DNA of 64,000 bases, from assembly GCA_013538715.1 (NCBI GenBank), contig JACAFH010000002.1, positions 124,001-188,000 of the forward strand. Direction: 5' to 3'. This document shows, piece after piece, positions 36,577 through 45,764 of the stretch (the first letter of the stretch is position 1; every line of letters begins with the position of its first letter). Position numbers and translations under genes: made by a program. The notes below the pieces were generated by a model that worked only from the letters and a program-made list of their open reading frames with translations, did not search any database and was not told the DNA's origin. This stretch comes from Candidatus Nitrosothermus koennekei (lineage in GTDB: Archaea; Thermoproteota; Nitrososphaeria; Nitrososphaerales; Nitrosocaldaceae).

Positions 36577-39201
36577 TCACTTACTGATAGTATAAGCCTT
36601 TTCTATTGTGACATCCAACAATGGTATACTTCTCTCATCTGTAGGAAGATTATTTATCCTATCTACTATCTCCATTCCTTCTATAACTTGACCAAATATT
36701 GTATATTCTCCATCTAGATGTGGTGCATCTTTTACTACAATGTAAAATTGTGAACCAGCTAGATTTGGATCTCCTGGATGAGCCATTGCTACTACACCTC
36801 TAGAATGTGTCATATTACTAATCTCAGCCTCAATTGTATAACCAGGTCCACCTAAACCCCATGTATCTTTACTCTTATCCTTTGTATTTGGATCTCCTCC
36901 TTGTATAACAAAATCTTTAACAACTCTATGTATCTTTATGCCATCATAAAATCCAGTGTCTATAAGTTTCTTGAAGTTATTAACCGTCTTTGGTGCTATA
37001 TCAGGCATTAATTCTATAACTACTGCTCCTTCATCTCTTCCATCTACACTAAGGTTTAGTATAGCATATTCCCCACTTGAAAGTCTTGATGAGATCTCTT
37101 TTACTCTAGCATCATAATCTACTTTCTCCTTCTCTACTACACCTTTGATCTTGTATATTAACACTCCAAATACAATATTAGATGATTTATCATTAAAACT
37201 TGGAGAAGAATATACTAATTCTAATGCACCATTCTCATCATATTTTACTTGCTCCATATATATGGCTGTACTTCCACGAGTAAACTGTGGTTGTACACTA
37301 ACAGTCCCATTCTCATTTATTGATGCATAGCCTACTGGTATTACAGGGAATGTCTTACCTAATAATGTAAACCAAAATTCTGCTGTTGGGGTAAATCCAT
37401 CATTCTGAATGTATCTACTCTCGTTAACACCAGCAATCCTCATGAACCAATGCTTCTTACTTTCATCTCCTCCACCTCCTAATGATAGGAAATTCTGATC
37501 TATTCTCTGTGCAACCATATATACTAATAGATAATCAGCCTTTAATTCGTCTTTTAATATTTTTATACCTTCCTCCTCTTCGGATGTTAAAGCAGCTGCT
37601 ATCCTCTCTATCCTTGTAGAATTGATTGTAGCGTTATCCGCTAATGTTGATCTCTCTCCTAATACAGTAATCCAATATCCATAATCCCACCATGATGCTA
37701 TAACAGCATCCTTCTCTGTATTATTCTTTATCCATTCTAATGCATCTATCCAATCTCTTGTCTCTACTCTTAATGATGTTGCGCCATTAGAGATAGTTGG
37801 AGGTATATCAGCCATTGCTACCCAATTCCCATTTGGCGGATAAAAGAGAGGTACTGAAAGCATTGTTATCATTAATGAACTATAGATTAATCTCGAATCC
37901 CTTGGATCAAATATACTTCTTACTCTATACCCCTTCTCAAATATTACTCTAGTTATCTCTACAAATGCTATTGCTGCTAAGACTATTATACTTAATGATG
38001 AAAATACCATAAGTCTAGCAAATGATGAGCTTATATAGATTCCAGTTAAACCAAGCACTAGAGCAAATATATGCATAGGAGTCCTTTTCCTAAACGATAT
38101 GAATGCACCATATCCTGCCAATAGCAGTAATGTAGAATAGTCTTGTGTATAATCTACTATTGTTGGCGTAAAATGTTCTGCAACTGATTCAACTAATGGT
38201 ATGTCACTCTTTGAAAATGGATTTACAACACTTATATATCTAAATGATGATGGTGCATATACACCAACTATTAAGATTGAAGAGGCTATACCAACAAATA
38301 TTGCTAATAATATAAACTTATTCCTAACCTCTTTTAAGGGATCTTTGCTTACAAAGTTGGCAGCTATTGCAAATATAGTAGACCCTATCAATCCTAAGCT
38401 TGGAAGTGAGAATAAGAATACTCCTCCAGGTCGTGGAAATGATGCTGCTGTTATTACAGTAAGAATAGTGAAGATAGGAAGTATATATATTATGCTTCTC
38501 TCTTTAGAGAAGAATGGTAATGTTACAAAGAATAGGCTTAAGAGTAATGCAAAATATTGAACGCCTCCCCATGCCGTCATACCAAAACCTAGTAATAATC
38601 CCCCTACGGCAGCTTTAATTATAGCAAATTTAAGATCCTTATGTTTTAAAGCACTAAGTAATAGATATATTGCTAATACACCATAGAATAGTCCTAAAGG
38701 TTCTGATTTAAACCAGCCGAGATTACCTCTCTGTATTATTGATGGAGATAATGAAGTAAATATTGATGCAAATACACCTGCTATATTCCCTGCTATTACC
38801 CTAACCAATCCAAATACTACTATTGTTAATAAAGAGCCAAAGATAACTGGGAACCATACTACAAAATCATATAATGGCATTCCAAAGCCAAAGATCTTAT
38901 AAAGTACTGCAGCAGTAATATGTAATCCAGTCTGAGAAGTCTTTGATATATCTCTGCCTTCTGGATACCATGACATATTATCATGCCAATTAAAATATGC
39001 ATCAAATCCATTCTCTACCAAATATTGAGTTGCTCTATAATCAAAGTATGGGTCAAATTCGTTAAGATAGAAACCATATTCTATCGGCAATGCTCTTAAC
39101 ATAAATGCTATAGAGAATGATATAGCAAGTATGCATATTATTATTAACCTTTTTTTATCAAACCTTAATAAAGGTATATTGATACTCTCTGTAGCCTTCA
39201 T
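36577..39201 (-). CDS. Oligosaccharyltransferase STT3/AglB fused to a C-terminal cyclophilin
   Basis: About 874 residues. The N-terminal part is an STT3/AglB oligosaccharyltransferase: EFDPYFDYRATQYL in the first extracellular loop (catalytic DxD-like acid), about 12 membrane helices, and WWDYGYW near residue 490 for sequon recognition. It moves a lipid-linked glycan to Asn of exported proteins. From about residue 710 a complete cyclophilin domain follows (VIELMPDIAPKTVNNFKKL, IHRVVKDFVIQGGDP with the catalytic Arg, GSQFYIVV), predicted outside the cell like the STT3 globular domain. The ATG at 39201 is preferred over the GTG at 39210 by TATA spacing (27 bases). Confidence 0.93.
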   Translation of the reverse strand: MKATESINIPLLRFDKKRLIIICILAISFSIAFMLRALPIEYGFYLNEFDPYFDYRATQYLVENGFDAYFNWHDNMSWYPEGRDISKTSQTGLHITAAVLYKIFGFGMPLYDFVVWFPVIFGSLLTIVVFGLVRVIAGNIAGVFASIFTSLSPSIIQRGNLGWFKSEPLGLFYGVLAIYLLLSALKHKDLKFAIIKAAVGGLLLGFGMTAWGGVQYFALLLSLFFVTLPFFSKERSIIYILPIFTILTVITAASFPRPGGVFLFSLPSLGLIGSTIFAIAANFVSKDPLKEVRNKFILLAIFVGIASSILIVGVYAPSSFRYISVVNPFSKSDIPLVESVAEHFTPTIVDYTQDYSTLLLLAGYGAFISFRKRTPMHIFALVLGLTGIYISSSFARLMVFSSLSIIVLAAIAFVEITRVIFEKGYRVRSIFDPRDSRLIYSSLMITMLSVPLFYPPNGNWVAMADIPPTISNGATSLRVETRDWIDALEWIKNNTEKDAVIASWWDYGYWITVLGERSTLADNATINSTRIERIAAALTSEEEEGIKILKDELKADYLLVYMVAQRIDQNFLSLGGGGDESKKHWFMRIAGVNESRYIQNDGFTPTAEFWFTLLGKTFPVIPVGYASINENGTVSVQPQFTRGSTAIYMEQVKYDENGALELVYSSPSFNDKSSNIVFGVLIYKIKGVVEKEKVDYDARVKEISSRLSSGEYAILNLSVDGRDEGAVVIELMPDIAPKTVNNFKKLIDTGFYDGIKIHRVVKDFVIQGGDPNTKDKSKDTWGLGGPGYTIEAEISNMTHSRGVVAMAHPGDPNLAGSQFYIVVKDAPHLDGEYTIFGQVIEGMEIVDRINNLPTDERSIPLLDVTIEKAYTISK

Positions 39202-39287
39202 TACTCTCACTATTCCTATCTCTCTATATTTTAATCTATAGAATTGTGTCTAATTTTAATATTCCTTGTATTAAACAAATATTATTA

Positions 39288-39944
39288 TTAAGGTTCTATG
39301 TCGAGAATATTTACATTGTATTCGCCTACTAATCTCTTAAACTTTACAGCATCATCTTTAGAACCTACTATTGCTCCATAATGCATAGGTATAATCAATT
39401 TAGGTTTTATCATTTTCACTGCTTCTACAGCTTCTTCTGGAGTCATAACATATGTGCCACTAACGGGTAGCAATGCTATATCAGTCTTTACTCCTTTCAT
39501 CTCCTCAATAGCATCAGTATCACCAGCATGATATATTCTAACATTATCTAAAGTAAATACATAACCTACCTTTTCATCATCTTTAGGGTGATATGGTTTA
39601 TTTGTAGCAGGGTTTATCTTATTGGTATTATAGGCTGCTATAGCCTCTATATCTACTCCCTGTACATTAATCTTATCTCTAGGCTTTACTATTATAACCT
39701 CCTTACATCTAATCTTCTTTAATTCAGCTTCGCATTGTTTAGGCGCAATTATGCTTGTGTTAGAATCAATAACCTTCTTAATATCATCTTCACTTAGATG
39801 ATCAAAATGTTCATGTGTTATTAGCAATAGATCTGTCTTGTATCGTTTCTTCAGCCTATACGGATCTATCATTATTACTTTACTATTGCTTATAATAAAT
39901 GAGTCATGTCCTAGCCATCTTATCTTTATCTTACCATACTCCAT
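39288..39944 (-). CDS. Metallo-beta-lactamase-fold hydrolase, UlaG-like
   Basis: The 218-residue MBL-fold protein carries zinc-ligand motifs THEHFDHL, YHAGDTD and PMHYGA plus the N-terminal WLGHDSFII. It is in the group of small UlaG/YhfI-type hydrolases annotated as metal-dependent hydrolases with unknown substrate. A TATA-like box (ctttaaaag on the minus strand) lies about 26 bases before the ATG. It is followed upstream by the PIN/aIF2 gamma pair on the same strand. Confidence 0.88.
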   Translation of the reverse strand: MEYGKIKIRWLGHDSFIISNSKVIMIDPYRLKKRYKTDLLLITHEHFDHLSEDDIKKVIDSNTSIIAPKQCEAELKKIRCKEVIIVKPRDKINVQGVDIEAIAAYNTNKINPATNKPYHPKDDEKVGYVFTLDNVRIYHAGDTDAIEEMKGVKTDIALLPVSGTYVMTPEEAVEAVKMIKPKLIIPMHYGAIVGSKDDAVKFKRLVGEYNVNILDIEP

Positions 39945-39977
39945 ACCATATATCTTCTTACAAAATTCTTTTAAAGT

Positions 39978-40343
39978 TTATCTCTCTATAATCACTTCGT
40001 CCTTTGATAATGTTATTACTCCTATACCTCTATCTTTTGCTTTCTTTTTCATCTCTTTATCTAATGTTGCTATATATGAACTATTTTTATCAGCATATTC
40101 TATTATCAAATCGTCTATCGGCTCTCCTTTGATATCTATTATCCTTACTTTCATCCTTTCTATCAATTCTAATGCTGTTCTTGCTGCTATTGCACGTTTT
40201 ACACTCTTACTTCCCTCTAAAGATTTAAGCTCTTTAATGATAGCAGATAATACTATACATTCTAAATCCTCGAGTATGTACATCCTCTTGATAGGTTTAG
40301 TAGCAATAGTGATTAGGAAACTAGAATCTAAAATAACATTCAT
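39978..40343 (-). CDS. PIN-domain protein, Fcf1/Utp24-like
   Basis: The PIN-domain nuclease has about 121 residues with acidic active-site residues in VILDSSFLI, the central Glu of IIKELKSLEG and ATLDKEMKKKAKDRG. This is the archaeal Fcf1/Utp24-like type, which is often encoded next to aIF2 gamma and is thought to act on RNA, possibly pre-rRNA. An ATG at 40376 exists in frame, but the start at 40343 forms an ATGA overlap with the aIF2 gamma stop, so translation is coupled. Confidence 0.82.
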   Translation of the reverse strand: MNVILDSSFLITIATKPIKRMYILEDLECIVLSAIIKELKSLEGSKSVKRAIAARTALELIERMKVRIIDIKGEPIDDLIIEYADKNSSYIATLDKEMKKKAKDRGIGVITLSKDEVIIER

Positions 40344-41602
40344 GTTAGTACTGTAGCAGCGCCTATTAATCGCCATCTATCTGATATCCTTCTACTTATA
40401 GCTACCTTACTATCCTTTAGTAAACATATAGGTTTCTTAAGTTTAAGAGTAATTATCTCATTTTTAACACTGCTCACAAAAGAGGTTATCACTGCTGTAC
40501 CTATATTAAGCCTTAATACTTCATTATTCTTTATAGGCTCAACTTGAATCTCGTCTGTAGTTCCAACTGCGCTATCAAAGAGTTGAGCTCTTACAGTAAT
40601 ACTGTTAACATTCTCTGGAAGTTGTCCAGGTTTACCTATAATATTACCTATCATAGAATCACTTTTTGTAAATGCTGGATCTATTTGTGTACCTATAGCT
40701 ATCAATCCTCCTGGCCTAACTTCATCTACTAAACCAGCACTAGTAGATAAACTCACTATCTTTGTTATTATAGATTCATACTTATTACTCCTCTCATTAT
40801 ATATGCCAGGTTTGATCTCTATCTCATCACCAACTCTTAATCTTCCTTGAAGCAACGAGCCACCTATAACTCCACCTTTTAGATCTTTTGGCTTCATACC
40901 TGGTTTGTTTATATCAAACGATCTTAATACATACATTATAGGATTCAATGTAGGATCTTTTTGAGGAGTTGGTATGTACTCTTCTATTGCTTCTATCAAT
41001 GCATCTATATTTATCCTCTGCTGTGCAGAGACAGGTATTATAGGCGCATCTTCGTTAACATCTTTTATAAATTCTCTTATAGCATTATAATTCTTTATGG
41101 CATCTTCTCTACTAACTAGATCGACTTTATTCTGCACTACAACTATATTCTTTATACCAAGTATTCCTAATGCAGTCAGATGTTCTCTTGTCTGTGGTTT
41201 AGGAACTACTTCATTTGCTGCTATAACCAATATTGAACCGTCCATTAACGCTGCTCCTGAGAGCATGTTAGCCATAAGACTCTCATGACCAGGAGAGTCT
41301 ACAAAACTAACAACTCTTAGTAATTCAGTCTCATTACCACAGTTAGGACATATATTTGATGTTGAATATGCGTCATGAGATTTACATACTTTGCATTTAT
41401 AAAATGCAGCATCAGCATATCCTACTTTAATAGTAATTCCTCTCTTAAGCTCTTCACTATGAGCACTTGTCCATATACCAGTTATAGCTTCAACTAATGT
41501 AGTCTTTCCATGATCTACATGTCCTGCTGTACCTATATTCACACATGGCTGTACGCCATATCTCTCCATATACCATTGTGGTAAAGTATCTCTCCAGTGC
41601 AA
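40340..41602 (-). CDS. Translation initiation factor aIF2 gamma subunit
   Basis: The 420-residue GTPase brings initiator Met-tRNA to the small ribosomal subunit. Motifs: GHVDHGKTTLVEA (G1), RGITI (G2), DSPGH (G3), NKVD (G4) and SAQQ (G5), plus a zinc knuckle (CKVCK ... CPNCG) between G2 and G3, followed by domains II and III. The start is TTG at 41602 (MHWRDTLPQWY), which resembles thaumarchaeal homologues as I recall them; an ATG at 41569 is the alternative. It heads a gene pair with the PIN protein. Confidence 0.96.
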   Translation of the reverse strand: MHWRDTLPQWYMERYGVQPCVNIGTAGHVDHGKTTLVEAITGIWTSAHSEELKRGITIKVGYADAAFYKCKVCKSHDAYSTSNICPNCGNETELLRVVSFVDSPGHESLMANMLSGAALMDGSILVIAANEVVPKPQTREHLTALGILGIKNIVVVQNKVDLVSREDAIKNYNAIREFIKDVNEDAPIIPVSAQQRINIDALIEAIEEYIPTPQKDPTLNPIMYVLRSFDINKPGMKPKDLKGGVIGGSLLQGRLRVGDEIEIKPGIYNERSNKYESIITKIVSLSTSAGLVDEVRPGGLIAIGTQIDPAFTKSDSMIGNIIGKPGQLPENVNSITVRAQLFDSAVGTTDEIQVEPIKNNEVLRLNIGTAVITSFVSSVKNEIITLKLKKPICLLKDSKVAISRRISDRWRLIGAATVLT

Positions 41603-41631
41603 ATTGATATGGGAATATAAAAAGGGTTATG

Positions 41632-42000
41632 TTAACCTTTGCTATTCTCTTCAATGGTGCCTTCTATTAACACAGCATTTATCTGATATATATCATCGCT
41701 TATAGTATTTCCTCTAACTAGTTTTCGTATCCTTTCTCCTTCTTTTAAAGCTCTTACTCCTTTTCCTTTTGTTAATAATACATATTTCTTAACAGCACCA
41801 TGGACATCATCATGCATAGGTATCCCAGCTTTGTCGCTTCCTCCTGTTATCTTTGCTTTACCTTGTATACCAAGTATGGAAGTATCAAATGTATCGTATA
41901 TTCTTAAACCTAATAATGGTTGAGCATTACTATCTTTTACTTCATAAGATCTAGATCTCTTATTCTTTGGATCTGATAGTGTTATCTTAAATGTAGGCAT
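41632..42000 (-). CDS. rps6e: Ribosomal protein S6e
   Basis: The 122-residue protein matches archaeal S6e throughout, including LLGLRIYDTFD, ITGGSDKAGIPMH and RKLVRGNTIS. It binds 16S rRNA in the small subunit. It lies 29 bases upstream of the aIF2 gamma gene on the same strand, so the order S6e, aIF2 gamma, PIN forms a translation-related operon as in other archaea. Confidence 0.96.
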   Translation of the reverse strand: MPTFKITLSDPKNKRSRSYEVKDSNAQPLLGLRIYDTFDTSILGIQGKAKITGGSDKAGIPMHDDVHGAVKKYVLLTKGKGVRALKEGERIRKLVRGNTISDDIYQINAVLIEGTIEENSKG

Positions 42001-42051
42001 GTTATACAGCTAGAAAATACCTTTAATTAACCTTACCAAATAATATTGAAT

Positions 42052-42300
42052 ATGAGAAAAGCAGTATTAATGATTGACTCTAGCAAAGAGTGTGATGAAG
42101 CATTAGAACTATTTAAGAAGGAGAATGTACCATATACACTTTATAAGATAGATGAGAGAGACATAGGTTGCTGTGGAAGTTATCAGACTAAAGTTCCTGC
42201 TGTGTTTGCACCAGAAGGTATATTCAGAGGTCTAGATGGAGTAAGAGAATATCTTAAGATTGCAAAAATTCCAAGAGAAAGCGAGAGCGCATATTGGTAA
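42052..42300 (+). CDS. Thioredoxin/glutaredoxin-fold small protein
   Basis: An 82-residue protein with a glutaredoxin-like beta-alpha-beta pattern (AVLMIDSSKECDEAL, VPYTLYKIDE, KVPAVFAPEGIFRGLDGVREYL) and a cis-Pro candidate in KVPAVF. There is no CxxC at the usual N-terminal active-site position; instead one Cys (SKEC) and a CC pair (IGCCGS). A redox or metal-binding role is possible. The ATG at 42052 is preferred over a TTG at 42046, with a TATA-like box (ctttaatta) about 27 bases upstream. Divergent from rps6e. Confidence 0.65.
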   Translation: MRKAVLMIDSSKECDEALELFKKENVPYTLYKIDERDIGCCGSYQTKVPAVFAPEGIFRGLDGVREYLKIAKIPRESESAYW

Positions 42301-42453
42301 CTATATATTTTCGTTGAGTATGTTAATAAGCCTCTCCTTCATATCCTCTATATAGTCACTATAAGATGCTTCATAGCCACATCTACATCTTACAAACTCT
42401 ATATCTTCGCTTAACTCTGCTATTTTATTGCATTTAGGACACTTTGCATCCAT
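42301..42453 (-). CDS. 50-residue zinc-ribbon protein
   Basis: A short gene easily missed: ATG at 42453, stop at 42301. The protein begins MDAKCPKCNKIAEL and has a second knuckle RCRCGYEA, giving four cysteines (CxxC, CxC) that should bind one zinc, and then a helical tail (YIEDMKERLINILNE). It abuts the convergent redox-fold gene exactly (stops adjacent) and lies 3 bases after the stop of the Lrp-type regulator gene on the same strand, so it is likely co-transcribed with that regulator. Confidence 0.75.
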   Translation of the reverse strand: MDAKCPKCNKIAELSEDIEFVRCRCGYEASYSDYIEDMKERLINILNENI

Positions 42454-42456
42454 ACT

Positions 42457-43314
42457 TTATCTTTCTCTAATCATAGATTTAAGATTATCTATGAACCAAT
42501 CTAACGAAATTTTCACATCTAATGCGATTAACGCTTCTATATATTTTATACCTATATTTCGTATATTTCTATAACATTCATCTATCCATGATATATTATT
42601 AGTATATAGTATTACTAACATGATATCTTCATAGACTATTGGCTTCATTAAGAAATTATCTTGTAAAATTTGGTATATTTTATTTATATCGTCATTCTTA
42701 TTTAATCTTATTATCATGCCAACATTAATATAACTCTCTAATTTTGACGGATCTAGAAGCATAGAGAATCTTATTATTGCATTATTTATAAGATAATCAA
42801 GATTCCTTTTTACAGTCTTTGGAGATATATTTAATGCGAAAGCAATCTCTTTATTGCTTGAAGATGGTTTTAATAAAAGGTATCTGATTATCCTAATTTG
42901 GGTCTGAGATAGTTTTATAGACGAATTAGTTCTATATGATATTATGATTGGTTCTAACGGATCTAATAAAGCCTTTACAAGCTCTAATGAATTCTCTCTA
43001 TTTTTGAGAGCTATACCTATAATATATGTAGCATTTATACATTTAACTAATATATAAACATTTCCTAGTAATCTTATCTTATTAATTAGAGATTCTATAT
43101 CATCTACCTGCTTTATCATTATATGAATAATATCATATCCGAAATTTACCAAATTTATTAATATATTATACCTTATTATGCCATTATCTAGCATCTTTTT
43201 TACCCTATTTCTAATACTGTTGTAGTTTAATCCAACCTTATCACTAATATCTTTGTAAGATATTTTACTGTTATCTAATAATATCTTGATTATGTTTAGA
43301 TCTACTTTGTCCAT
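42457..43314 (-). CDS. Lrp/AsnC-like regulator with two winged-helix domains
   Basis: The 285-residue protein has an N-terminal AsnC-type HTH (DLNIIKILLDNSKISYKDISDK...), a ligand/oligomerisation-like region, then a second HTH (SQTQIRIIRYLLLKPSSSNKEIA, LNISPKTVKRNLDYL, near residues 133-175) and a second sensory-like half. This duplicated architecture is known for some archaeal Lrp-family regulators. It is transcribed divergently from the ABC transporter operon, with a symmetric site overlapping its own TATA box, so autoregulation and control of the operon are plausible. Confidence 0.82.
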   Translation of the reverse strand: MDKVDLNIIKILLDNSKISYKDISDKVGLNYNSIRNRVKKMLDNGIIRYNILINLVNFGYDIIHIMIKQVDDIESLINKIRLLGNVYILVKCINATYIIGIALKNRENSLELVKALLDPLEPIIISYRTNSSIKLSQTQIRIIRYLLLKPSSSNKEIAFALNISPKTVKRNLDYLINNAIIRFSMLLDPSKLESYINVGMIIRLNKNDDINKIYQILQDNFLMKPIVYEDIMLVILYTNNISWIDECYRNIRNIGIKYIEALIALDVKISLDWFIDNLKSMIRER

Positions 43315-43323
43315 AATTATATT

Positions 43324-43337
43324 AGTATAAATATACT
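43324..43337. promoter_or_regulatory. Candidate operator overlapping the TATA box of the Lrp-type gene
   Basis: The perfect palindromic arms agtata and tatact flank two bases (agtataaatatact). The site overlaps the TATA-like element (tatatttata on the minus strand) for the leaderless start at 43314, and a related half site (aatatactaa) occurs near 43408, closer to the ABC operon. A repressor bound here would block the regulator's own promoter. AT-rich background makes a chance palindrome possible. Confidence 0.4.
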
Positions 43338-43443
43338 ACATAAATATAATGGTTATTGATAAATCTAAAAGTGCCATAATTTGTAATAAAGAGATGGTTA
43401 ATAATATACTAATGGAACACATATATAGAAGATTAGAGAAATT

Positions 43444-44169
43444 ATGATCATGTTGGCATCATTAACTTATAATGATTCTTTTAATATAGTACTTGAGACA
43501 AAGAATCTAACAAAAATATATGGTAGTGGACCAAATAAAGTAGTAGCAATAGACAATGTTAATATAAAGATAAGAAAAGGTGAGTTTGTATCAATAATAG
43601 GTCCGTCAGGGAGTGGTAAATCTACACTACTAAATATTCTAGGTGGTCTTGCTAGACCAACCAAAGGTACAGTCCTTATAGATGGAATAGATATATTTGC
43701 TTTAAATGATCATAACCTATCAATTATAAGGAATCGAAAAATTGGTTTTGTATTCCAATCATATAATCTAATAAATAGAACTAGTGTATTAAGGAATATT
43801 GAGATACCAGCAATAATAGCAGGAATAGATGAAAAGATTAGGAGAAAACGTATAATGGAGTTATTGGATATGTTAGGTATATCAGATAAGTCTAATTATA
43901 AACCTAACCAACTTAGTGGAGGACAACAACAAAGAGTAGCTATAGCAAGAGCATTAATCAATGAACCGAGTATAATACTTGCTGATGAACCAACTGGAAA
44001 CCTTGATACAAAGACTGGTAGTGAAGTATTCAATATACTTAAAATGCTTGTTAAGAAACAAAATAGAACTATAATTATGGTTACTCATAGCCCAGATCTA
44101 GCAGATGCAACTGACAAATCCATAATATTAAGAGACGGAATAATTGAAAAGGAGGTAGAGCATAAGTGA
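43444..44169 (+). CDS. ABC transporter ATPase, LolD/MacB type
   Basis: The 241-residue ATP-binding subunit has Walker A ([12 protein letters not shown]), Q-loop (FVFQSYNL), signature ([16 protein letters not shown]), Walker B ([12 protein letters not shown]) and H-loop (VTHSPD). The sequence is of the MacB/LolD/FtsE group that works with FtsX-like permeases, usually in export or envelope processes. It is the first gene of a three-gene operon, and its stop overlaps the next start by 4 bases (GTGA). Confidence 0.94.
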   Translation: MIMLASLTYNDSFNIVLETKNLTKIYGSGPNKVVAIDNVNIKIRKGEFVSIIGPSGSGKSTLLNILGGLARPTKGTVLIDGIDIFALNDHNLSIIRNRKIGFVFQSYNLINRTSVLRNIEIPAIIAGIDEKIRRKRIMELLDMLGISDKSNYKPNQLSGGQQQRVAIARALINEPSIILADEPTGNLDTKTGSEVFNILKMLVKKQNRTIIMVTHSPDLADATDKSIILRDGIIEKEVEHK

Positions 44170-45764
44170 AGATACTTACAATCATAATAATCATGTTAAT
44201 CATTCCTATTGCTTATGCTAAGATACCTGAACCTAGAGATCCTAACTCATGTCCAGATGTTGAGATAGCAGGAGTTGAAAATCAGTGTGAAAGAGAACAA
44301 GTTGAAAGTAGTAAAGAGATCAAGTTTGTTAATGCGTATTTTGGATTTAGAGAAGGTTCTAATATAAAGAAGATCGAGGTAGCACCTAATGATGGTGTAT
44401 CTACACTTATTGTAGTGCTTGCAAATACAGGTCACTTCGAGCTAGCGGGTTTAAGAGGGTGGTTAACTCTACCTTCTGGTTTTGAATCAATTGATAAAGG
44501 TAGGGTAGCATTTGATACATTTGATTTTAATATAGCACCTGCTGATATGATCTATCTCGAATTCCCTATATATATTAAAGATGCAAAGATAGATCTTTAT
44601 AATACAAAATTATATGTTGAGTATTTTAGAGTTAGGGATCTAGGAATACAGTTTAGAAATATTGATATACAATTTAGAATTACTGGTAAGAATATTCTAG
44701 ATCTAACATCTAATACAGAGATGTTAGAGATAGGAGATAATAATATAGCGTTAAACATAATGAATTTAGGTGACGCTCCTATCTCTGCTGCCATATCTAC
44801 TTTATCGTCTGATAATTTGATATTATCATCAAAGATATTTAGGCTAGGTACAGTTGAACCAAATGGAAATGTAACTATCAATACAAAAGTATATGTCAAT
44901 CCATCATTAGCAAATACAATTCAAACATTAAATATCGATATAGCATATTTTGATTCGTATGGAGAAGAGAAGAGTAAAAGATTATCACGCGAGTTTATGA
45001 TTGCTGGAAGTGCTAATTCTATTGATCTAAGAATTAAGAGTGATAAAGAATTCATTAAAGTATTGCATAATGAAGAATTAACCATAACTATTAGTAACTA
45101 TGGTTATGAAGAAGCAAATAATGTAGAGATAATAGTAAACAATCAAGTAGGAGAACTCTCAATAATGGGCGAAAGATATAATCTAATAGATAAGTTAGAG
45201 GGAAAGAAAACTGATAGCATAAATGTAAGGCTATTTGCTAATGAGAATGCAAAAGGTAAGATATTCGAGTTACCATTGAGTATATCTTATCTAGATAGTA
45301 AGGGAGGCTTACATAAGATAGAGAGAAGCATTAGTATATATGCTCAAGGTACTATAGCCTTGAAGTTGTATGACGTTGGGATATCAACTATAGGAAATGT
45401 TCCTAACATTTCGGGTTATCTGCTTAATGAAGGAACAGATACTGCACTCTTTACAACTATAGAATTTGAAGGTTCTTCACAATATATAGGCGATCTAGAT
45501 CCTAACTCTCCTACACCATTTGCTATACCTATTGATAATAGAGAGATAAAAGGAGGAGATATATCAATAGTATATAAGGATGACCTAAGAAATGAGTATA
45601 AAGAGGTATTGCCTATAGATTTAACTTATACACCAACTATAATACAGCAAGAGAATATGGAGAAGGGTGATAATAGTCAACTAATAACATACATAATTGC
45701 TGGTGTTGCTGGAATTGGTTCTATCATAATGTACATCGCTAGAAAGAAAAGAACACAAATATGA
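44166..45764 (+). CDS. Secreted, membrane-anchored CARDB-like protein of the ABC operon
   Basis: The 532-residue protein has a signal peptide ([18 protein letters not shown]), several beta-sandwich segments of about 100 residues resembling CARDB/NEW3-type domains (for example VSTLIVVLANTGHFELAGLRG, IALNIMNLGDAPISAAI), and one C-terminal membrane helix with a basic tail (YIARKKRTQI). The start is GTG, overlapping the ATPase stop; its stop overlaps the permease start (ATGA). It is probably the extracytoplasmic partner of the transporter, playing the role that MacA plays in bacteria, though the fold is different. Confidence 0.75.
   Translation: MKILTIIIIMLIIPIAYAKIPEPRDPNSCPDVEIAGVENQCEREQVESSKEIKFVNAYFGFREGSNIKKIEVAPNDGVSTLIVVLANTGHFELAGLRGWLTLPSGFESIDKGRVAFDTFDFNIAPADMIYLEFPIYIKDAKIDLYNTKLYVEYFRVRDLGIQFRNIDIQFRITGKNILDLTSNTEMLEIGDNNIALNIMNLGDAPISAAISTLSSDNLILSSKIFRLGTVEPNGNVTINTKVYVNPSLANTIQTLNIDIAYFDSYGEEKSKRLSREFMIAGSANSIDLRIKSDKEFIKVLHNEELTITISNYGYEEANNVEIIVNNQVGELSIMGERYNLIDKLEGKKTDSINVRLFANENAKGKIFELPLSISYLDSKGGLHKIERSISIYAQGTIALKLYDVGISTIGNVPNISGYLLNEGTDTALFTTIEFEGSSQYIGDLDPNSPTPFAIPIDNREIKGGDISIVYKDDLRNEYKEVLPIDLTYTPTIIQQENMEKGDNSQLITYIIAGVAGIGSIIMYIARKKRTQI

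Noticed and set aside
36484-36717. Plus-strand open frame at the 3' end of the STT3-cyclophilin gene
   Set aside because: Mostly antisense to the well-supported cyclophilin domain; composition is that of a shadow frame.
40344-40376. Upstream ATG extending the PIN protein by 11 residues
   Set aside because: The extension lies inside the end of aIF2 gamma; the ATG at 40343 forms the usual ATGA stop-start overlap and begins with the conserved PIN strand.
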